This document shows positions 34,539 through 43,753 of a stretch of DNA of 55,159 nt, piece by piece (the stretch's first letter is position 1; every line of letters begins with the position of its first letter). The position numbers and the translations under genes were made by a program. The stretch covers positions 1 through 55,159 of the forward strand of contig JAFDCZ010000035.1 in assembly GCA_019312665.1 (NCBI GenBank), given 5' to 3'. Origin of the DNA: Deltaproteobacteria bacterium (lineage in GTDB: Bacteria > Myxococcota_A > UBA9160 > UBA6930). Below the pieces are notes generated by a model, which worked only from the letters and a program-made list of their open reading frames with translations, was not told the DNA's origin and searched no databases.

Positions 34539-35582
34539 ATGACGCGTGCTTTCTCCGCTTCGAAACAGGATCCGTTTCGGGGAGGGTGGGGCCGCCCGTC
34601 TGTCTCGTGGCCCCGGAGAGCTGAGCTGCAGCGCGCCATCAGGCTCGCAGTGCTGGTGTGGCTAGGGGCGGGCATCGATTCGGGGGCGGCTCAGGCCCAG
34701 GGCTGGGCCCAGGCAGGTGGATCGTTCCAGACTGGAGGGGCCCTCATGCGCGCCGACTCTGCGCCCCCCGGTCTGCTGGCCATTCAGCGCGGGCCCGGCG
34801 CCTTCGGGCGTCGCTCCTTCGGCCCGGAACTTCGGCTCTGGGAGCGTCCACAGCTTGGCTTCGGGCTGGCGGGCGACGCACCGGGTCCGCCCCGTCCCCT
34901 GGGCAGCTGGTGGACGACGTTCGGGATGGGGGCCACCTATGCCTTGCAGCGCACTCTTCTGGACGGCCCTGACCGGCCGCGTTGGAAGGGTGGCATCCTC
35001 TTCGATGACTGGGTCCGGGACCATCTCAAGAGCGGTAGCCGCGATGGGCGCAGCGACGCGAACACGGCGAGTGACATCTTCCTGGGCGCCCTCTATACCT
35101 ACCTGCTGGCGGATACCTGGCTGGCGGGTGACAAGGACGACCGGCTCGAGCGCCTGCGTATCAATCTCGACGCCGTGATCATGAGCTCGATGACGAACGA
35201 CTTCTTCAAGGCCGTGGCCGCACGCGAGCGACCGGTTGGCATCAACAGCCGCAGCTTCTTCAGTGGTCACGCCGCCGGTGCCGCCACCGCGGCCGGGCTC
35301 ATCTGCGTGCATCACTACGCAGACGAGGAACCGGATGGCTTCGCCGACGGCGCCATCTGTGGGACGGCGGTGCTAGGTGCCATCGCCACCGGAGCTTTTC
35401 GCGTCGTATCCGACCGCCACTATGCCACCGACGTACTCGCGGGTTGGGCCTCGGGCTTCTTCTTCGGCTATTTCCTGCCCTCGCGTTGGTACTACGGGCA
35501 CGGCCAGCAGAAGACGAGCTTCACGGTTCTCCCCATCGTCTCCTCCCGAGGCTTCGGGTTCCAGGTCAACGCGCGCTTCTAG
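34539..35582 (+). CDS. PAP2-family phosphatase, exported
   Basis: ATG 34539 follows GGGGAGG by 8 nt. An N-terminal hydrophobic segment (AIRLAVLVWLGAGI) precedes an Ala-Gln signal-cleavage region. The acid phosphatase motifs are present in order: KAVAARERP (KX6RP), RSFFSGHAAG (SGH) and RVVSDRHYATDVLAG (R, H, D). Substrates in the family are lipid phosphates such as phosphatidic acid or undecaprenyl diphosphate. The C-terminus FGFQVNARF looks like a barrel end, which is unusual and may mean outer-membrane location. It is the last gene of the series. Confidence 0.85.
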   Translation: MTRAFSASKQDPFRGGWGRPSVSWPRRAELQRAIRLAVLVWLGAGIDSGAAQAQGWAQAGGSFQTGGALMRADSAPPGLLAIQRGPGAFGRRSFGPELRLWERPQLGFGLAGDAPGPPRPLGSWWTTFGMGATYALQRTLLDGPDRPRWKGGILFDDWVRDHLKSGSRDGRSDANTASDIFLGALYTYLLADTWLAGDKDDRLERLRINLDAVIMSSMTNDFFKAVAARERPVGINSRSFFSGHAAGAATAAGLICVHHYADEEPDGFADGAICGTAVLGAIATGAFRVVSDRHYATDVLAGWASGFFFGYFLPSRWYYGHGQQKTSFTVLPIVSSRGFGFQVNARF

Positions 35583-35689
35583 CTCAATCCTCGGATTGTG
35601 GAGCGAAGAATGGGCCCTGGCCGAGATCGGTACTCCCATTCACGTGGGTTTCGGGCGACCGAGGATCGCGTTCGCAGCGGGTGGCAACG

Positions 35690-35833
35690 CTATTTCTTCG
35701 GCTGCCATGACAAGAAGTCCTCGAGCATCTCCCTCGTCTCAGGCCTGAGGTTCTCGATTTCCTCGCAAGGCGCTGCGTGGGCTGGTCCCCGGTCCGGGTA
35801 TCGCTGCTTTGTCATCATATGCCGCTTGATCAT
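35690..35833 (-). CDS. Small hypothetical protein, 47 aa
   Basis: ATG 35833 (alternatives 35818 and 35815) opens a short frame with natural composition: MTKQRYPDRGPAHAAPCEEI, then ENLRPETREMLEDFLSWQPK. No homologue is recognised. It lies 87 nt downstream of the kinase gene on the same strand, past a hairpin. The rest of 35583-35920 holds no other gene I can support. Confidence 0.45.
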   Translation of the reverse strand: MIKRHMMTKQRYPDRGPAHAAPCEEIENLRPETREMLEDFLSWQPKK

Positions 35834-35896
35834 GTTCGCGGACGGCGGGCTCTGCACGTCCGCCGGCGCGCCCCTGGTGACCGAACGGACCGGGGC

Positions 35897-35918
35897 CCTC
35901 TGTGTGTTCACACAGAGG
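35897..35918 (-). terminator. Perfect hairpin after the kinase stop codon
   Basis: A 10-bp perfect inverted repeat (CCTCTGTGTG with CACACAGAGG, 2-nt centre) lies 2 nt after the kinase stop on the minus strand. There is no T run, so it is a weak terminator or an mRNA-stabilising hairpin. Confidence 0.4.
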
Positions 35919-35920
35919 AA

Positions 35921-37426
35921 TCAGTCGCCGCGCTTCTCGTCGATCGGCGGGATCTTCGACAGCCGGTAGGCCATGTAACGGATCACGCGCAGGGCCATGG
36001 CCGGGTTGCAGGTGAGAAAGCGCTCCAACTCGGCGGCGTTGAGCACGCACGCCCAGACTTCCCCGGCCGCTTTCATAGTGGCGGTACGCGGGATCGAGGC
36101 CAGGGTGGCGACCTCGCCGAGAAAGCTGCCCTCTCGGGAAACCCGCGTCAGCTCCTTGCCGTTGCGGCTCACGACGACCGAGCCCTGGAGCAGAAGCAGG
36201 GCGTAGTAGGATTTCTCGCCCTCGGCGCACATCACCTCGCCATCTTCGAACTTGACGAAGTAGCCGCGGAAGCCGCGACGCCGACAGATCGCGATCAGCA
36301 AGGGGTCGACCAGACGTTCGATCAGGTCGTCGATGTCGGAATCCGAGACGTTCGAGCGATGGGCGGCCGCGAGCGTATCCGCACCCCAGTCGGCGCCGCT
36401 GCCCTTGGCCTGCACGCGGGCGAGCACCTCGGCCACGCTACCCGGGCGCAGGGCCGGGTCCAGGTGAAGGAGGCTCATGATCACCTCCTCCAGCTCCGGC
36501 GAGAGATTGAGGCGGAAATCGGAGAGCGGAGGGAGGCCATAGATGGCATTGCCGTCGTCCTCGCGGACCAGATCGCAGCGCTCCGCCAGGTTGAGGCCCG
36601 TGGCCATCGCCCAGGCGGTGGCGCCGACGCTCCATAGATCGGTGCGCAGGTCGTAGCGGTCGAAGCGTTCCTGGCGCTGTTCCGGCGCCTGGTAGCCGCG
36701 GCTCCCCACACTGAACGGAAGCAGGCCGCGTTCGATTCGCGAAGCCTGGGAGACGCCGAAATCCGTGAGCACGTAGCCGCCGTTTCCGTCGAGCAACACG
36801 TTGGCCGGTTTGATGTCGAGGTGCAGGAGTGAAGCGCGGTGGGCGACATCGAGTGCGGAGAGGAGATCTGCCAATAAACGCCAGATGGCTTCTTCTTCCA
36901 CCGCGCCTTGCAGCGGCATCACATCCCGCAAGCTGCCGGACGGGAAGTTCTCCATCACCACGAAGGAGGTGTCGCCCTCGAGGTTCCAATCGTAGACCTT
37001 CGGGATGCGGTCGTGTTCGAGGGCGAGCATGGCCGAGAGCTCGCGCTTCAAGAGTTCCGAAGCCTTGCCGCGTCGCGAGCCGAGAATCTTCAGCGCCACG
37101 GATTCCGGAGGGCAATCGTCCCGGCGCGGATCCCGGTCGAGGCAGCGCGCCAGAAAGACCGAGCCGAACGCTCCACGTCCGAGCTTGCGGTAGAGCTTGT
37201 ATCGGAAGTGCCCACGCAGCTCCGTGCCGAAGCCCGGCGTCTCGGAAGCCGGCGATTCGACCTGCGGCACTGCCGGGTCGGTTACCGGTGAGCCCGGATC
37301 TGTCTGTTCCGAATGCAGATCCGTCGGAGCCGAATCCATTGCTTCGCGAACCGGGGCCTGCGCTCCAGGCGCACTCGAATCCCCTGCCAATTCGGTCGTG
37401 GCGTCGTCGGTGTGGGGGCGATCCAC
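35921..37426 (-). CDS. Serine/threonine protein kinase with C-terminal cyclic-nucleotide-binding domain
   Basis: After an about 75-residue acidic, Pro/Ser-rich N-terminus the kinase domain shows the Gly loop LGRGAFGSVFLA, the Lys in VALKILGSRR, HLDIKPANVLLDGNGG (HLD replaces HRD), TDFGVSQAS and an APE-like APEQR. A Crp-like domain occupies roughly residues 385-490: GEKSYYALLLLQGSVVVSRN, REGSFLGEVATLASIPRTAT, AAELERFLTCNPAMALRVIR. It is cytoplasmic with no membrane helix. A ligand-controlled kinase is the likely role. GTG 37426 begins the frame; ATG 37339 is an alternative, neither with a strong ribosome site. Divergent from purC. Confidence 0.87.
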   Translation of the reverse strand: MDRPHTDDATTELAGDSSAPGAQAPVREAMDSAPTDLHSEQTDPGSPVTDPAVPQVESPASETPGFGTELRGHFRYKLYRKLGRGAFGSVFLARCLDRDPRRDDCPPESVALKILGSRRGKASELLKRELSAMLALEHDRIPKVYDWNLEGDTSFVVMENFPSGSLRDVMPLQGAVEEEAIWRLLADLLSALDVAHRASLLHLDIKPANVLLDGNGGYVLTDFGVSQASRIERGLLPFSVGSRGYQAPEQRQERFDRYDLRTDLWSVGATAWAMATGLNLAERCDLVREDDGNAIYGLPPLSDFRLNLSPELEEVIMSLLHLDPALRPGSVAEVLARVQAKGSGADWGADTLAAAHRSNVSDSDIDDLIERLVDPLLIAICRRRGFRGYFVKFEDGEVMCAEGEKSYYALLLLQGSVVVSRNGKELTRVSREGSFLGEVATLASIPRTATMKAAGEVWACVLNAAELERFLTCNPAMALRVIRYMAYRLSKIPPIDEKRGD

Positions 37427-37563
37427 CCCCTATGCAACGGCCGAACCCGCAGCCGGCTTGAGCGCGCCAGAGGGTCCAGCAGGAGGCCCCAAAACGCCGT
37501 CTCCTGGCCCTCTTGGCGGAGAGCGGGTCGGCACGGTATCAACGCTGCCAAGAAGGAGATTCC

Positions 37564-38529
37564 GTGCCTGTCGACATGCAGTTGCTCCGAGAGCTCGCCG
37601 AACGAACGCTGGAGGGCACCGACCTTCCCGGCCTTGGCCGCCGCATCGAAGGCAAGGTGCGGGATAGCTACGTCGGCGAGAAGCAGCGCACGATCGTTGT
37701 CACGGATCGGGTCAGCTGCTTCGACGTGGTCGTCGGCACCCTTCCCCTGAAGGGCCAGGTGCTCAACCAGGCGGCCGCCTTCTGGTTCGAGAAGACCCGT
37801 GAGCTTGCGCCGAACCATCTGCTCTCGGTGCCGGATCCGTGTGTATCCATCGTGAAGGAGGTCGAGATCCTGCCGGTCGAGTGGGTCTACCGCGGTTACC
37901 TCACCGGCGTTTCCTCGACTTCCATCTGGACGGCCTATGAAAAGGGCGCTCGGGATTATTGCGGGCACCGCTTGCCAGATGGGTTGCACATGCACGAGCG
38001 GTTGGCGGAACCCCTGCTCACACCGACGACGAAGGCGGAGCAAGGTGAGCATGACGAGCTGACTTCGCGGGATGAAATCCTTCGCCGCGGCGTCATCAGT
38101 GAAGAGCTGTACGACCGGGCCGCTGCCCTTGGCCATCGCTTGTTCGCCGCCGGTCAGGCCTGGGCAGCACAACAAGGGATGATCCTCGTCGATACGAAGT
38201 ACGAGTTGGGCCTGGATGATCGCGGCGATCTGATCGTTGCGGACGAGATCCACACGCCCGATTCCTCCCGCTACTGGTACGCCGACAGCTATGAGGCGGC
38301 GCTCCAGGAAGGTGCGAACCCGAAGTCCTTCGACAAGGAGTACGTGCGGCGTTGGTTGGTTGAAGAGCGCGGCTACCGCGGCGATGGACCGATTCCGGAG
38401 ATCCCGTTGGATGTGCGTTGCGAGGCGGCGGCTCGCTACATCGAGGCGTACGAGGCCGTGACGGGCAGCGCGTTCGAGCCGAACACCGAGCCGCCGGAAG
38501 CTCGCATCCGCCGGAACCTGGGAGTCTAG
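37564..38529 (+). CDS. purC: Phosphoribosylaminoimidazole-succinocarboxamide synthase
   Basis: SAICAR synthase joins aspartate to CAIR with ATP in purine synthesis. GTG 37564 follows AGAAGGAG by 5 nt; the frame is open to 37513. The 321-aa enzyme has IEGKVRDSYVGEKQRTIVVT, DRVSCFDVVVGTLPLKGQVL, VEWVYRGYLTGVSSTS, MILVDTKYELGLDDRGDLIV and ADEIHTPDSSRYW, all in the usual order and at the length of the longer yeast-like type. It is the first gene of a possible operon; its stop is followed within 1 nt by the start region of the MFS gene. Confidence 0.96.
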   Translation: MPVDMQLLRELAERTLEGTDLPGLGRRIEGKVRDSYVGEKQRTIVVTDRVSCFDVVVGTLPLKGQVLNQAAAFWFEKTRELAPNHLLSVPDPCVSIVKEVEILPVEWVYRGYLTGVSSTSIWTAYEKGARDYCGHRLPDGLHMHERLAEPLLTPTTKAEQGEHDELTSRDEILRRGVISEELYDRAAALGHRLFAAGQAWAAQQGMILVDTKYELGLDDRGDLIVADEIHTPDSSRYWYADSYEAALQEGANPKSFDKEYVRRWLVEERGYRGDGPIPEIPLDVRCEAAARYIEAYEAVTGSAFEPNTEPPEARIRRNLGV

Positions 38530-38577
38530 TCTGCCGTCCGATTCCGAGACGTCTAGTCTGCCGTCCGATTCCGAGAC
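38524..38577 (+). repeat. Two perfect tandem copies of a 27-bp unit
   Basis: Unit 38524-38550 is repeated exactly at 38551-38577. The first copy contains the purC TAG stop (38527-38529) and the proposed CTG start of the MFS gene (38531). Since 27 is a multiple of three, the repeat adds nine codons (encoding LPSDSETSS) to the MFS leader without shifting its frame. Confidence 0.95.
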
Positions 38578-39865
38578 GGGCTCGACGCCCGAGGTTCGCC
38601 CCGCCTACGCGAACTACGTATTGGGCCTTCTCTTCCTGGCCTACGTGGTCAACTTCATCGATCGGCAGATCCTGTCCATCCTGCTCGAGCCGATCAAGGA
38701 GGAGTTCGGGGTCTCGGATTCCGCCATGGGGTTCCTGACCGGTACCGCCTTCGCAATCTTCTACGCGGCGGCTGGCATCCCCATCGCGCGCTGGGCCGAC
38801 CGCTGGGTTCGGCGCAGCATCATCGCGCTGGGTCTGGCCGCGTGGAGTGGCTTCACGGCAGCCTCCGGGCTGGCGCAGAGCTTCATCCAGATGGCGGCGG
38901 CACGAATCGGTGTCGGTGTGGGAGAGGCGGCGCTATCACCGCCCGCGCACTCCTTGCTGGCCGACTACTTTCCGCCGGAGCGCCGGGCGACCGCGATGGG
39001 CATCTACTCGATGGGCATCCACGTCGGCATCCTGTTCGGGTTGACCCTCGGTGGGATGCTCGAGGAGGCCTTTGGTTGGCGAAAGGCCTTCTTCGTGGTC
39101 GGCCTGCCGGGCCTCGTTCTGGCGGTGCTCGTGCGGTTGACGGTACGGGAGCCGGTCCGGGGTGCCACGGAGCAACGGGCAGTGGCTTCAGTGGATACGG
39201 AAGCTCCAAGCGCGTCCGAGGTCTTGCGCTTCCTGTGGGCGAGGAAATCATTCCGTCATCTGGCCTTTGCTACGGGGCTCACGGCCTTTGGCGGCTACGC
39301 CTTTGCTGTTTGGGGGCCGACGTTCCTGCGCCGCATCCACGATATGGGCGGCGCCGAAGCCGGCCGCAGCCTGGGGATCGCGATTGGTGTCTCCGGCGCC
39401 ATCGGCTCGGTGCTGGCGGGCGTCATCGCCGACCGCCTCGGGCGTCGAGACAGCAGGTGGTCGCTCCGCATCCCTGCACTCGCGGCCATCGGGCCGCTGC
39501 CCTTCCTGCTCTTCTTCTACTTTCAAGACGATCCAGACCTTGCATTGATGGCCGTCTTCCCCGGGCTCATGTTGGGCGCGATGTGGCAAGGCCCGGTCTT
39601 CTCGTTGGTGCAGACGATGACCCCACTTCGCATGCGCGCGGTGGCTTCGGCCATCCTGATCTTCATCATCAACATGATCGGCCTGGCACTCGGCCCCCAG
39701 GCAGTCGGGCTGTTGAACGACACGGTCTTCGCCAGCTACGGCGACGAGGCGATTCGCTACTCGATGGCCTGGGTCGGCGGAGTGATGGGTGTCTGGGCCC
39801 TGATTCATTTCCTGCTCGCTGCGCGGCATCTTCCCGACGATCTGCGCATTGGCCAGGAGGCGTAG
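38531..39865 (+). CDS. MFS transporter (spinster-like)
   Basis: Twelve-helix major facilitator. The conserved start PEVRPAYANYVLGLLFLAYV lies upstream of TTG 38621, so translation must begin earlier. No ATG, GTG or TTG is in frame between the purC end and there; CTG 38531 has GGGAG 6 nt upstream and is the likely start. Motif A-type loop is ARWADRWVRRSI after helix 2; ARIGVGVGEAALSPPAHSLL follows. By similarity it belongs to the spinster-type group; substrate unknown. Downstream GNAT starts right at its stop. Confidence 0.85.
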   Translation: MPSDSETSSLPSDSETGSTPEVRPAYANYVLGLLFLAYVVNFIDRQILSILLEPIKEEFGVSDSAMGFLTGTAFAIFYAAAGIPIARWADRWVRRSIIALGLAAWSGFTAASGLAQSFIQMAAARIGVGVGEAALSPPAHSLLADYFPPERRATAMGIYSMGIHVGILFGLTLGGMLEEAFGWRKAFFVVGLPGLVLAVLVRLTVREPVRGATEQRAVASVDTEAPSASEVLRFLWARKSFRHLAFATGLTAFGGYAFAVWGPTFLRRIHDMGGAEAGRSLGIAIGVSGAIGSVLAGVIADRLGRRDSRWSLRIPALAAIGPLPFLLFFYFQDDPDLALMAVFPGLMLGAMWQGPVFSLVQTMTPLRMRAVASAILIFIINMIGLALGPQAVGLLNDTVFASYGDEAIRYSMAWVGGVMGVWALIHFLLAARHLPDDLRIGQEA

Positions 39866-40510
39866 CTGCTCCGGCTCGCACCGCTTCCCGTTGCTGAGCT
39901 GCCCCAGGCGGCCGAGGTGTTGGCTCGGGCGTTTCGCGACAACCCCTTGAATCGGGCTGTGATCGGCGGGCACGCAGAGCGGCGTCTGCGCTGCAACCAA
40001 TTGGGGATGGAGGTGCATCTGCCCGTCGCCCATCGGTTTGGCGAGATGAGTGGCGCGTGGCGAGAAGGGCGCCTGGTCGGCGTATTGGCGGCCGTCCCGT
40101 CGTTCGCCTGGCCGCTTCCTGCGGCGGCCTTGGGAACACGTCTACGTCTGGCCTTCCGTCAGGGCTTCGGGGTGGCTTCGCGCTGGGCGGAGGTCTCTCG
40201 CGCGCTCACCGCACAGCATCCCCTGGGTGGGCATGCCTACCTGGCAACGTTAGGCGTTGCGCCCGAGGCCCAGGGCCAGGGAACCGGTCGCGCCTTGCTC
40301 GCGGCCTGGCTCGCCGAGGTCGATGCCGCCAACAGTTGGGCCTGGCTGGAGACCGATCGCGAGGAGTGTGTGCCTCTATATCGCGCTGCCGGCTTCGAGA
40401 TCCAGGGCCAGACGGAGCTTCATGGCGTCCCCGTCAGCTTGATGGAGCGCAGGCCAGCCGGGGATGCAGGGGGTGCCACGGCCGGAGAATCTGCGAAGCT
40501 GTTCGCATAG
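39866..40510 (+). CDS. GNAT-family N-acetyltransferase
   Basis: The usual GNAT N-terminus (LRLAPLPVAELPQAAEVLAR) begins directly after the MFS stop. The only candidate start there is CTG 39866, with AGGAGG 6 nt upstream; GTG 39917 would cut off the first strand. The acetyl-CoA loop is GVAPEAQGQGTGRALLAAWL. The end YRAAGFEIQGQTELHGVPVS is typical. Acceptor unknown. Overlaps the TetR start by 1 nt. Confidence 0.85.
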   Translation: MLRLAPLPVAELPQAAEVLARAFRDNPLNRAVIGGHAERRLRCNQLGMEVHLPVAHRFGEMSGAWREGRLVGVLAAVPSFAWPLPAAALGTRLRLAFRQGFGVASRWAEVSRALTAQHPLGGHAYLATLGVAPEAQGQGTGRALLAAWLAEVDAANSWAWLETDREECVPLYRAAGFEIQGQTELHGVPVSLMERRPAGDAGGATAGESAKLFA

Positions 40511-41163
40511 TGGGAGAACAGGCACCGTTCTCGACGCCGGCAACCGGCGGGCTCCGCCCGGACGACGGGCGGCTGCTGCGTGGGCGTCGCAGCCGAGCGC
40601 GCATTCGAGAAGCCGCCCGCGCTCTGTTCCGGGAGCGCGGCTTCGACGCGACGACCCTCCGGGCCATTGCCGCCCGGGCCGGAATGGGCGCGAGCTCCCT
40701 CTACCGACATATCCGCAGCAAAGAAGAGCTGCTGGTCGACGAGCTCCACGAGCTGCAGACCGAGGCCTGGCACCGCTTCCGAATTCGCGAAAGCCGTAGT
40801 GAAAAAACTACGCTTCAGCGCTTGAACAGCTTCCTGGACGTCGAGCACAGCCTCCTGGCCAAAGATCCAGATCTCACGACGATTGCGTTGCGGGCGACCA
40901 CCCACCCGGAGGCGCGAGTCGCCCGTCACGTGCTGGTGCTTCAGGACCGGACCGTTGGACTCCTCGCCGAGATCCTCCAACAAGGCCGGACCCGCGGTGA
41001 GTTGGATCGCGGCGTGGATGTCCTGGCAGCTGCCCGCACCATCGCCCACGCCACGAACGGCGCCCGGATCGCCTGGGCGAACGGCCTGCTCGACGCCGAC
41101 GGCTGCCGAGCCGCCGTCCAAACCGCCGTCGAACTACTCTTCCAGGGAATCGCCGCCCGATAA
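40510..41163 (+). CDS. TetR-family transcriptional regulator
   Basis: GTG 40510 (TAGTG) overlaps the GNAT stop. The product is 217 aa. The DNA-binding part is IREAARALFRERGFDATTLR, IAARAGMGASSLYRHIRSKE, followed by a helical ligand domain (RLNSFLDVEHSLLAK, NGLLDADGCRAAVQTAVELL). Its position at the end of the purC-MFS-GNAT string suggests it controls the MFS/GNAT pair or an unlinked target. Confidence 0.87.
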   Translation: MGEQAPFSTPATGGLRPDDGRLLRGRRSRARIREAARALFRERGFDATTLRAIAARAGMGASSLYRHIRSKEELLVDELHELQTEAWHRFRIRESRSEKTTLQRLNSFLDVEHSLLAKDPDLTTIALRATTHPEARVARHVLVLQDRTVGLLAEILQQGRTRGELDRGVDVLAAARTIAHATNGARIAWANGLLDADGCRAAVQTAVELLFQGIAAR

Positions 41164-41164
41164 G

Positions 41165-41722
41165 TCAATTGTCAACTCCGTCCCCGCTGGTTGACTTGTT
41201 CTTGCGCTGGAAGGCTTCGAACTCGGGGCCGTCCCAGGCGCGGTGATCGCCGCGGCGGTAGGCCTCGGCGTTGCGATGGTAGTTCAACGCGTTCAGCCGG
41301 TTCTCGGCCGTGTTGTCTCGTTGCTTGATGATCTTGGCGGGCACACCTGCGACGATCGAGTGCGGCGGAATTTGCGTTCCCTCGGTGACGACGGCGCCCG
41401 GGGCTACGATCGAGCCACGACCGATCACGGCGCCATCCATCACGACCGCATTGATGCCGATCAGGCAATGATCTTCGATCACGGCGCCGTGGATCGTCGC
41501 GTGATGGGTGATCGAGCAGAAATCGCCGATGTGGGTGGAATCGTCGTAGCCCACGTGGATCATCACGAAATCCTGCAGGTTGCTCATGCGGCCAACGACG
41601 ACCTCCTGGCATTCGGAACGCACGACGCAATGGGGCCAGAGCGATGAGCCCTCACCGACGGTGATTCGTCCGTAGAGCTCCGCGCTCTTCGCGATCCAGG
41701 CCTTGGGGTCGATCGATTGCAT
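41165..41722 (-). CDS. Gamma-carbonic-anhydrase-like hexapeptide-repeat protein
   Basis: Left-handed beta-helix repeats: YGRITVGEGSSLWPHCVVRS, VVGRMSNLQDFVMIHVGYDD, THIGDFCSITHHATIHGAVI, HCLIGINAVVMDGAVIGRGS, IVAPGAVVTEGT, PAKIIKQR. His residues in MIHVG, ITHHATIHG sit at the family metal positions, as in YrdA/PaaY. Activity as carbonic anhydrase is possible but often not detected in such proteins. It follows the TraB/GumN gene on the same strand by 1 nt. Confidence 0.88.
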   Translation of the reverse strand: MQSIDPKAWIAKSAELYGRITVGEGSSLWPHCVVRSECQEVVVGRMSNLQDFVMIHVGYDDSTHIGDFCSITHHATIHGAVIEDHCLIGINAVVMDGAVIGRGSIVAPGAVVTEGTQIPPHSIVAGVPAKIIKQRDNTAENRLNALNYHRNAEAYRRGDHRAWDGPEFEAFQRKNKSTSGDGVDN

Positions 41723-41723
41723 G

Positions 41724-42628
41724 TCATCCTCGGGGGGTGGCTCCGGTCCGAGGGACGCGTTTCACGCGAAAACCCTTCCTGGCGAGAAGGGCAGGAATCC
41801 CCTCGTCCCCGAGCATATGTCCAACGCCTAACGTAACGAAATAGCGTCCGGGCTCCTCCAGAAGCTCTGCAATGCCTGTGGCCATGTTGCGGTTGCGTTC
41901 GAGGAAGACGCTTTCGAAGAAGACGTCGAGCTTCGGGTCATCTGCCTCGGGAACGATGAGGCGCTCGAGCATCTCGAGATCGCCGACCTTCCAGGCGGCG
42001 AACACGAGATCCACGAAATCCGCAGCTTGGCTCTCCGGGGTCAGGGCTTCTTCGAGCAGGTAGATCTGGGTTTCCATCGGCAGGGCGTCGAAGAGCCCGA
42101 GTTGGAAGTCCGGAGTTTCGAGTCCGATGGTCGCGGAGCCTTCCGTCATTTCGAGGATCTGTTGCTCGATGCCGAATTCGACGTTCGCGTTGGCGGCGGC
42201 CAGGCTCAGGCCCAGGAGTTGGAGCGTGGCGACCCAGGGTTCGAAGACCGCGAAGTTCTCGGCCGGAAGCCCTTCCTTGGCAAGCCGCTTCTCGAAGGCT
42301 TCCCAGGTTTCGGCCGAGAGCAGGTTCTCGAGGGTCTGGCCCGCAGGAAGGCGGCCCATCTCCATGATCGCGATGGCCATGTTCTCGGGATCCGACGCGC
42401 CGGGAGAGACCTCGTAGACCAGCAAGGAGGCATCGGGGAGGGCCGCTCGGATCGCAGGATCAAAATCGAGCCGTTCGCGTCCAACGTGGATCGAGCCCAG
42501 CAGGTAAGCCACTCCGTCCTCCCCTTCCAGGGGCCGGATTTCCCAGAAGACGAGCTGCCCGCTGTCGACGGCGCCCGAAGGCGGCGTCGCGCAAGACGCG
42601 AGTAGCGCCAGGCGAGAAGCAGGTGCAT
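41724..42628 (-). CDS. TraB/GumN-family lipoprotein, with a likely one-base gap in its signal peptide
   Basis: The body matches TraB/GumN: FWEIRPLEGEDGVAYLLGSI HVGRE, LVYEVSPGA, MEMGRLPAGQTLENLLSAET, FEPWVATLQLLGLSLAAANA, GIEQQI, RYFVTLGVGHMLGDEGIPAL. The open frame runs past 42659 but has a poor start. ATG 42628 (GAGG 6 nt upstream) starts MHLLLA in another frame; adding one C at about 42611 joins it to give MHLLLALALLASC, a perfect lipobox, and a length of 301 aa. So the start is 42628 and the frame is broken by a missing base, real or technical. Extracellular role; the family has conserved GLGH-type motifs, function unclear. Confidence 0.78.
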
Positions 42629-42700
42629 GAACAACCTCGAAGGTGGACTCGGCTAGCATAGGCGGCCGCTGGGGCAGCGACAGCGTTGGAGGATGACCGG

Positions 42701-43678
42701 TTGCGTGCGGTCGTGGTCGATCGGATGATGGAGCCGAAGGAGCTTCGGGTGCTCGATGCGCCCGAGCCGGAATTGCGGCCCGGCACCCTGGGCATCGACG
42801 TGAAAGCCGCCGGCTGCAACTTCTTCGACACACTGATCTGCAAGGGCCGCTACCAGGTGAAGCCGCCGCTGCCTTTCGTACCGGGCGGTGAAATCTCGGG
42901 GATCGTTCGCGAGCTGGGCGAAGGTGCCCGCGGTTTCAGCGTCGGTGATCGCGTCTGCTGCGCGCTAGGCAGCATCGGCGGTTACGCAGAACGCGCGGTC
43001 GTGCCCATGACTCTCGCCTGGAAGCTGCCGGACCGCATGAGCTTCGCCGAAGGAGCGGCGCTGCCGATTGTGTATCCCACCTCCTACGCAGGCCTCGTGT
43101 ATCGGGCCGCGCTCCAGGCTGGCGAAACCCTGCTCGTGCACGCCGCCGCGGGAGGCGTTGGGATCGCAGCCGTGCAGATCGGTCGCGCGCTCGGTGCCCG
43201 GGTGATTGCGACTGCGGGAGGCGAAGACAAACTCGCGGTGGCTCGCGAAGCCGGTGCGGAGCTGGCGATCGACTATCGCCAGGAGGATTTTGCAGCCCGG
43301 GTGATGGAGGAGACCGGCGGGCAGGGCGCGGATGTCATCTACGACCCGGTCGGCGGCGAAGTCTTCGACCAATCCCTCAAATGCATCGCCTGGAACGGCC
43401 GCCTGCTCGTGATCGGGTTCGCGTCTGGCACGATCCCGACTCCGCGCCTCAACCGTGTTCTGTTGAAGAACATCGCCCTGGTGGGCCTGCATTGGACCGC
43501 CTACTTCGAGAAGGAGCCCGAGCGGGTCGATGAGGCCTTCCGTGCGCTCTTGGCCTTGTATGAGCGAGGCGAGATTCGTCCCCCAGTGCATCGCAGCTAC
43601 CGTCTGGAGCAAGCTGGTGAAGCGCTGGCGGAGCTGGCGAGCCGAGGAACGACTGGAAAAGTCGTCCTCGAGCCGTGA
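42701..43678 (+). CDS. Zinc-independent quinone oxidoreductase (MDR family)
   Basis: TTG 42701 has GGAGG (42688-42692) at 8 nt; TTG 42686 is the alternative. The 325-aa enzyme shows the MDR start [53 protein letters not shown] and the NADP fold [20 protein letters not shown] (AxxGGVG). No structural zinc cysteine cluster is present, so it is of the quinone reductase type (QOR-like). Expected reaction: NADPH-dependent reduction of quinones or enones. It is divergent from TraB/GumN. Confidence 0.88.
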   Translation: MRAVVVDRMMEPKELRVLDAPEPELRPGTLGIDVKAAGCNFFDTLICKGRYQVKPPLPFVPGGEISGIVRELGEGARGFSVGDRVCCALGSIGGYAERAVVPMTLAWKLPDRMSFAEGAALPIVYPTSYAGLVYRAALQAGETLLVHAAAGGVGIAAVQIGRALGARVIATAGGEDKLAVAREAGAELAIDYRQEDFAARVMEETGGQGADVIYDPVGGEVFDQSLKCIAWNGRLLVIGFASGTIPTPRLNRVLLKNIALVGLHWTAYFEKEPERVDEAFRALLALYERGEIRPPVHRSYRLEQAGEALAELASRGTTGKVVLEP

Positions 43679-43753
43679 GCGTCGCTCGGAGCTCAGGTTC
43701 CCCGCGGGGAGTGCGTTGCGATCCCTCGCAGAGCCTCCTAACCTCCGCCGCTC

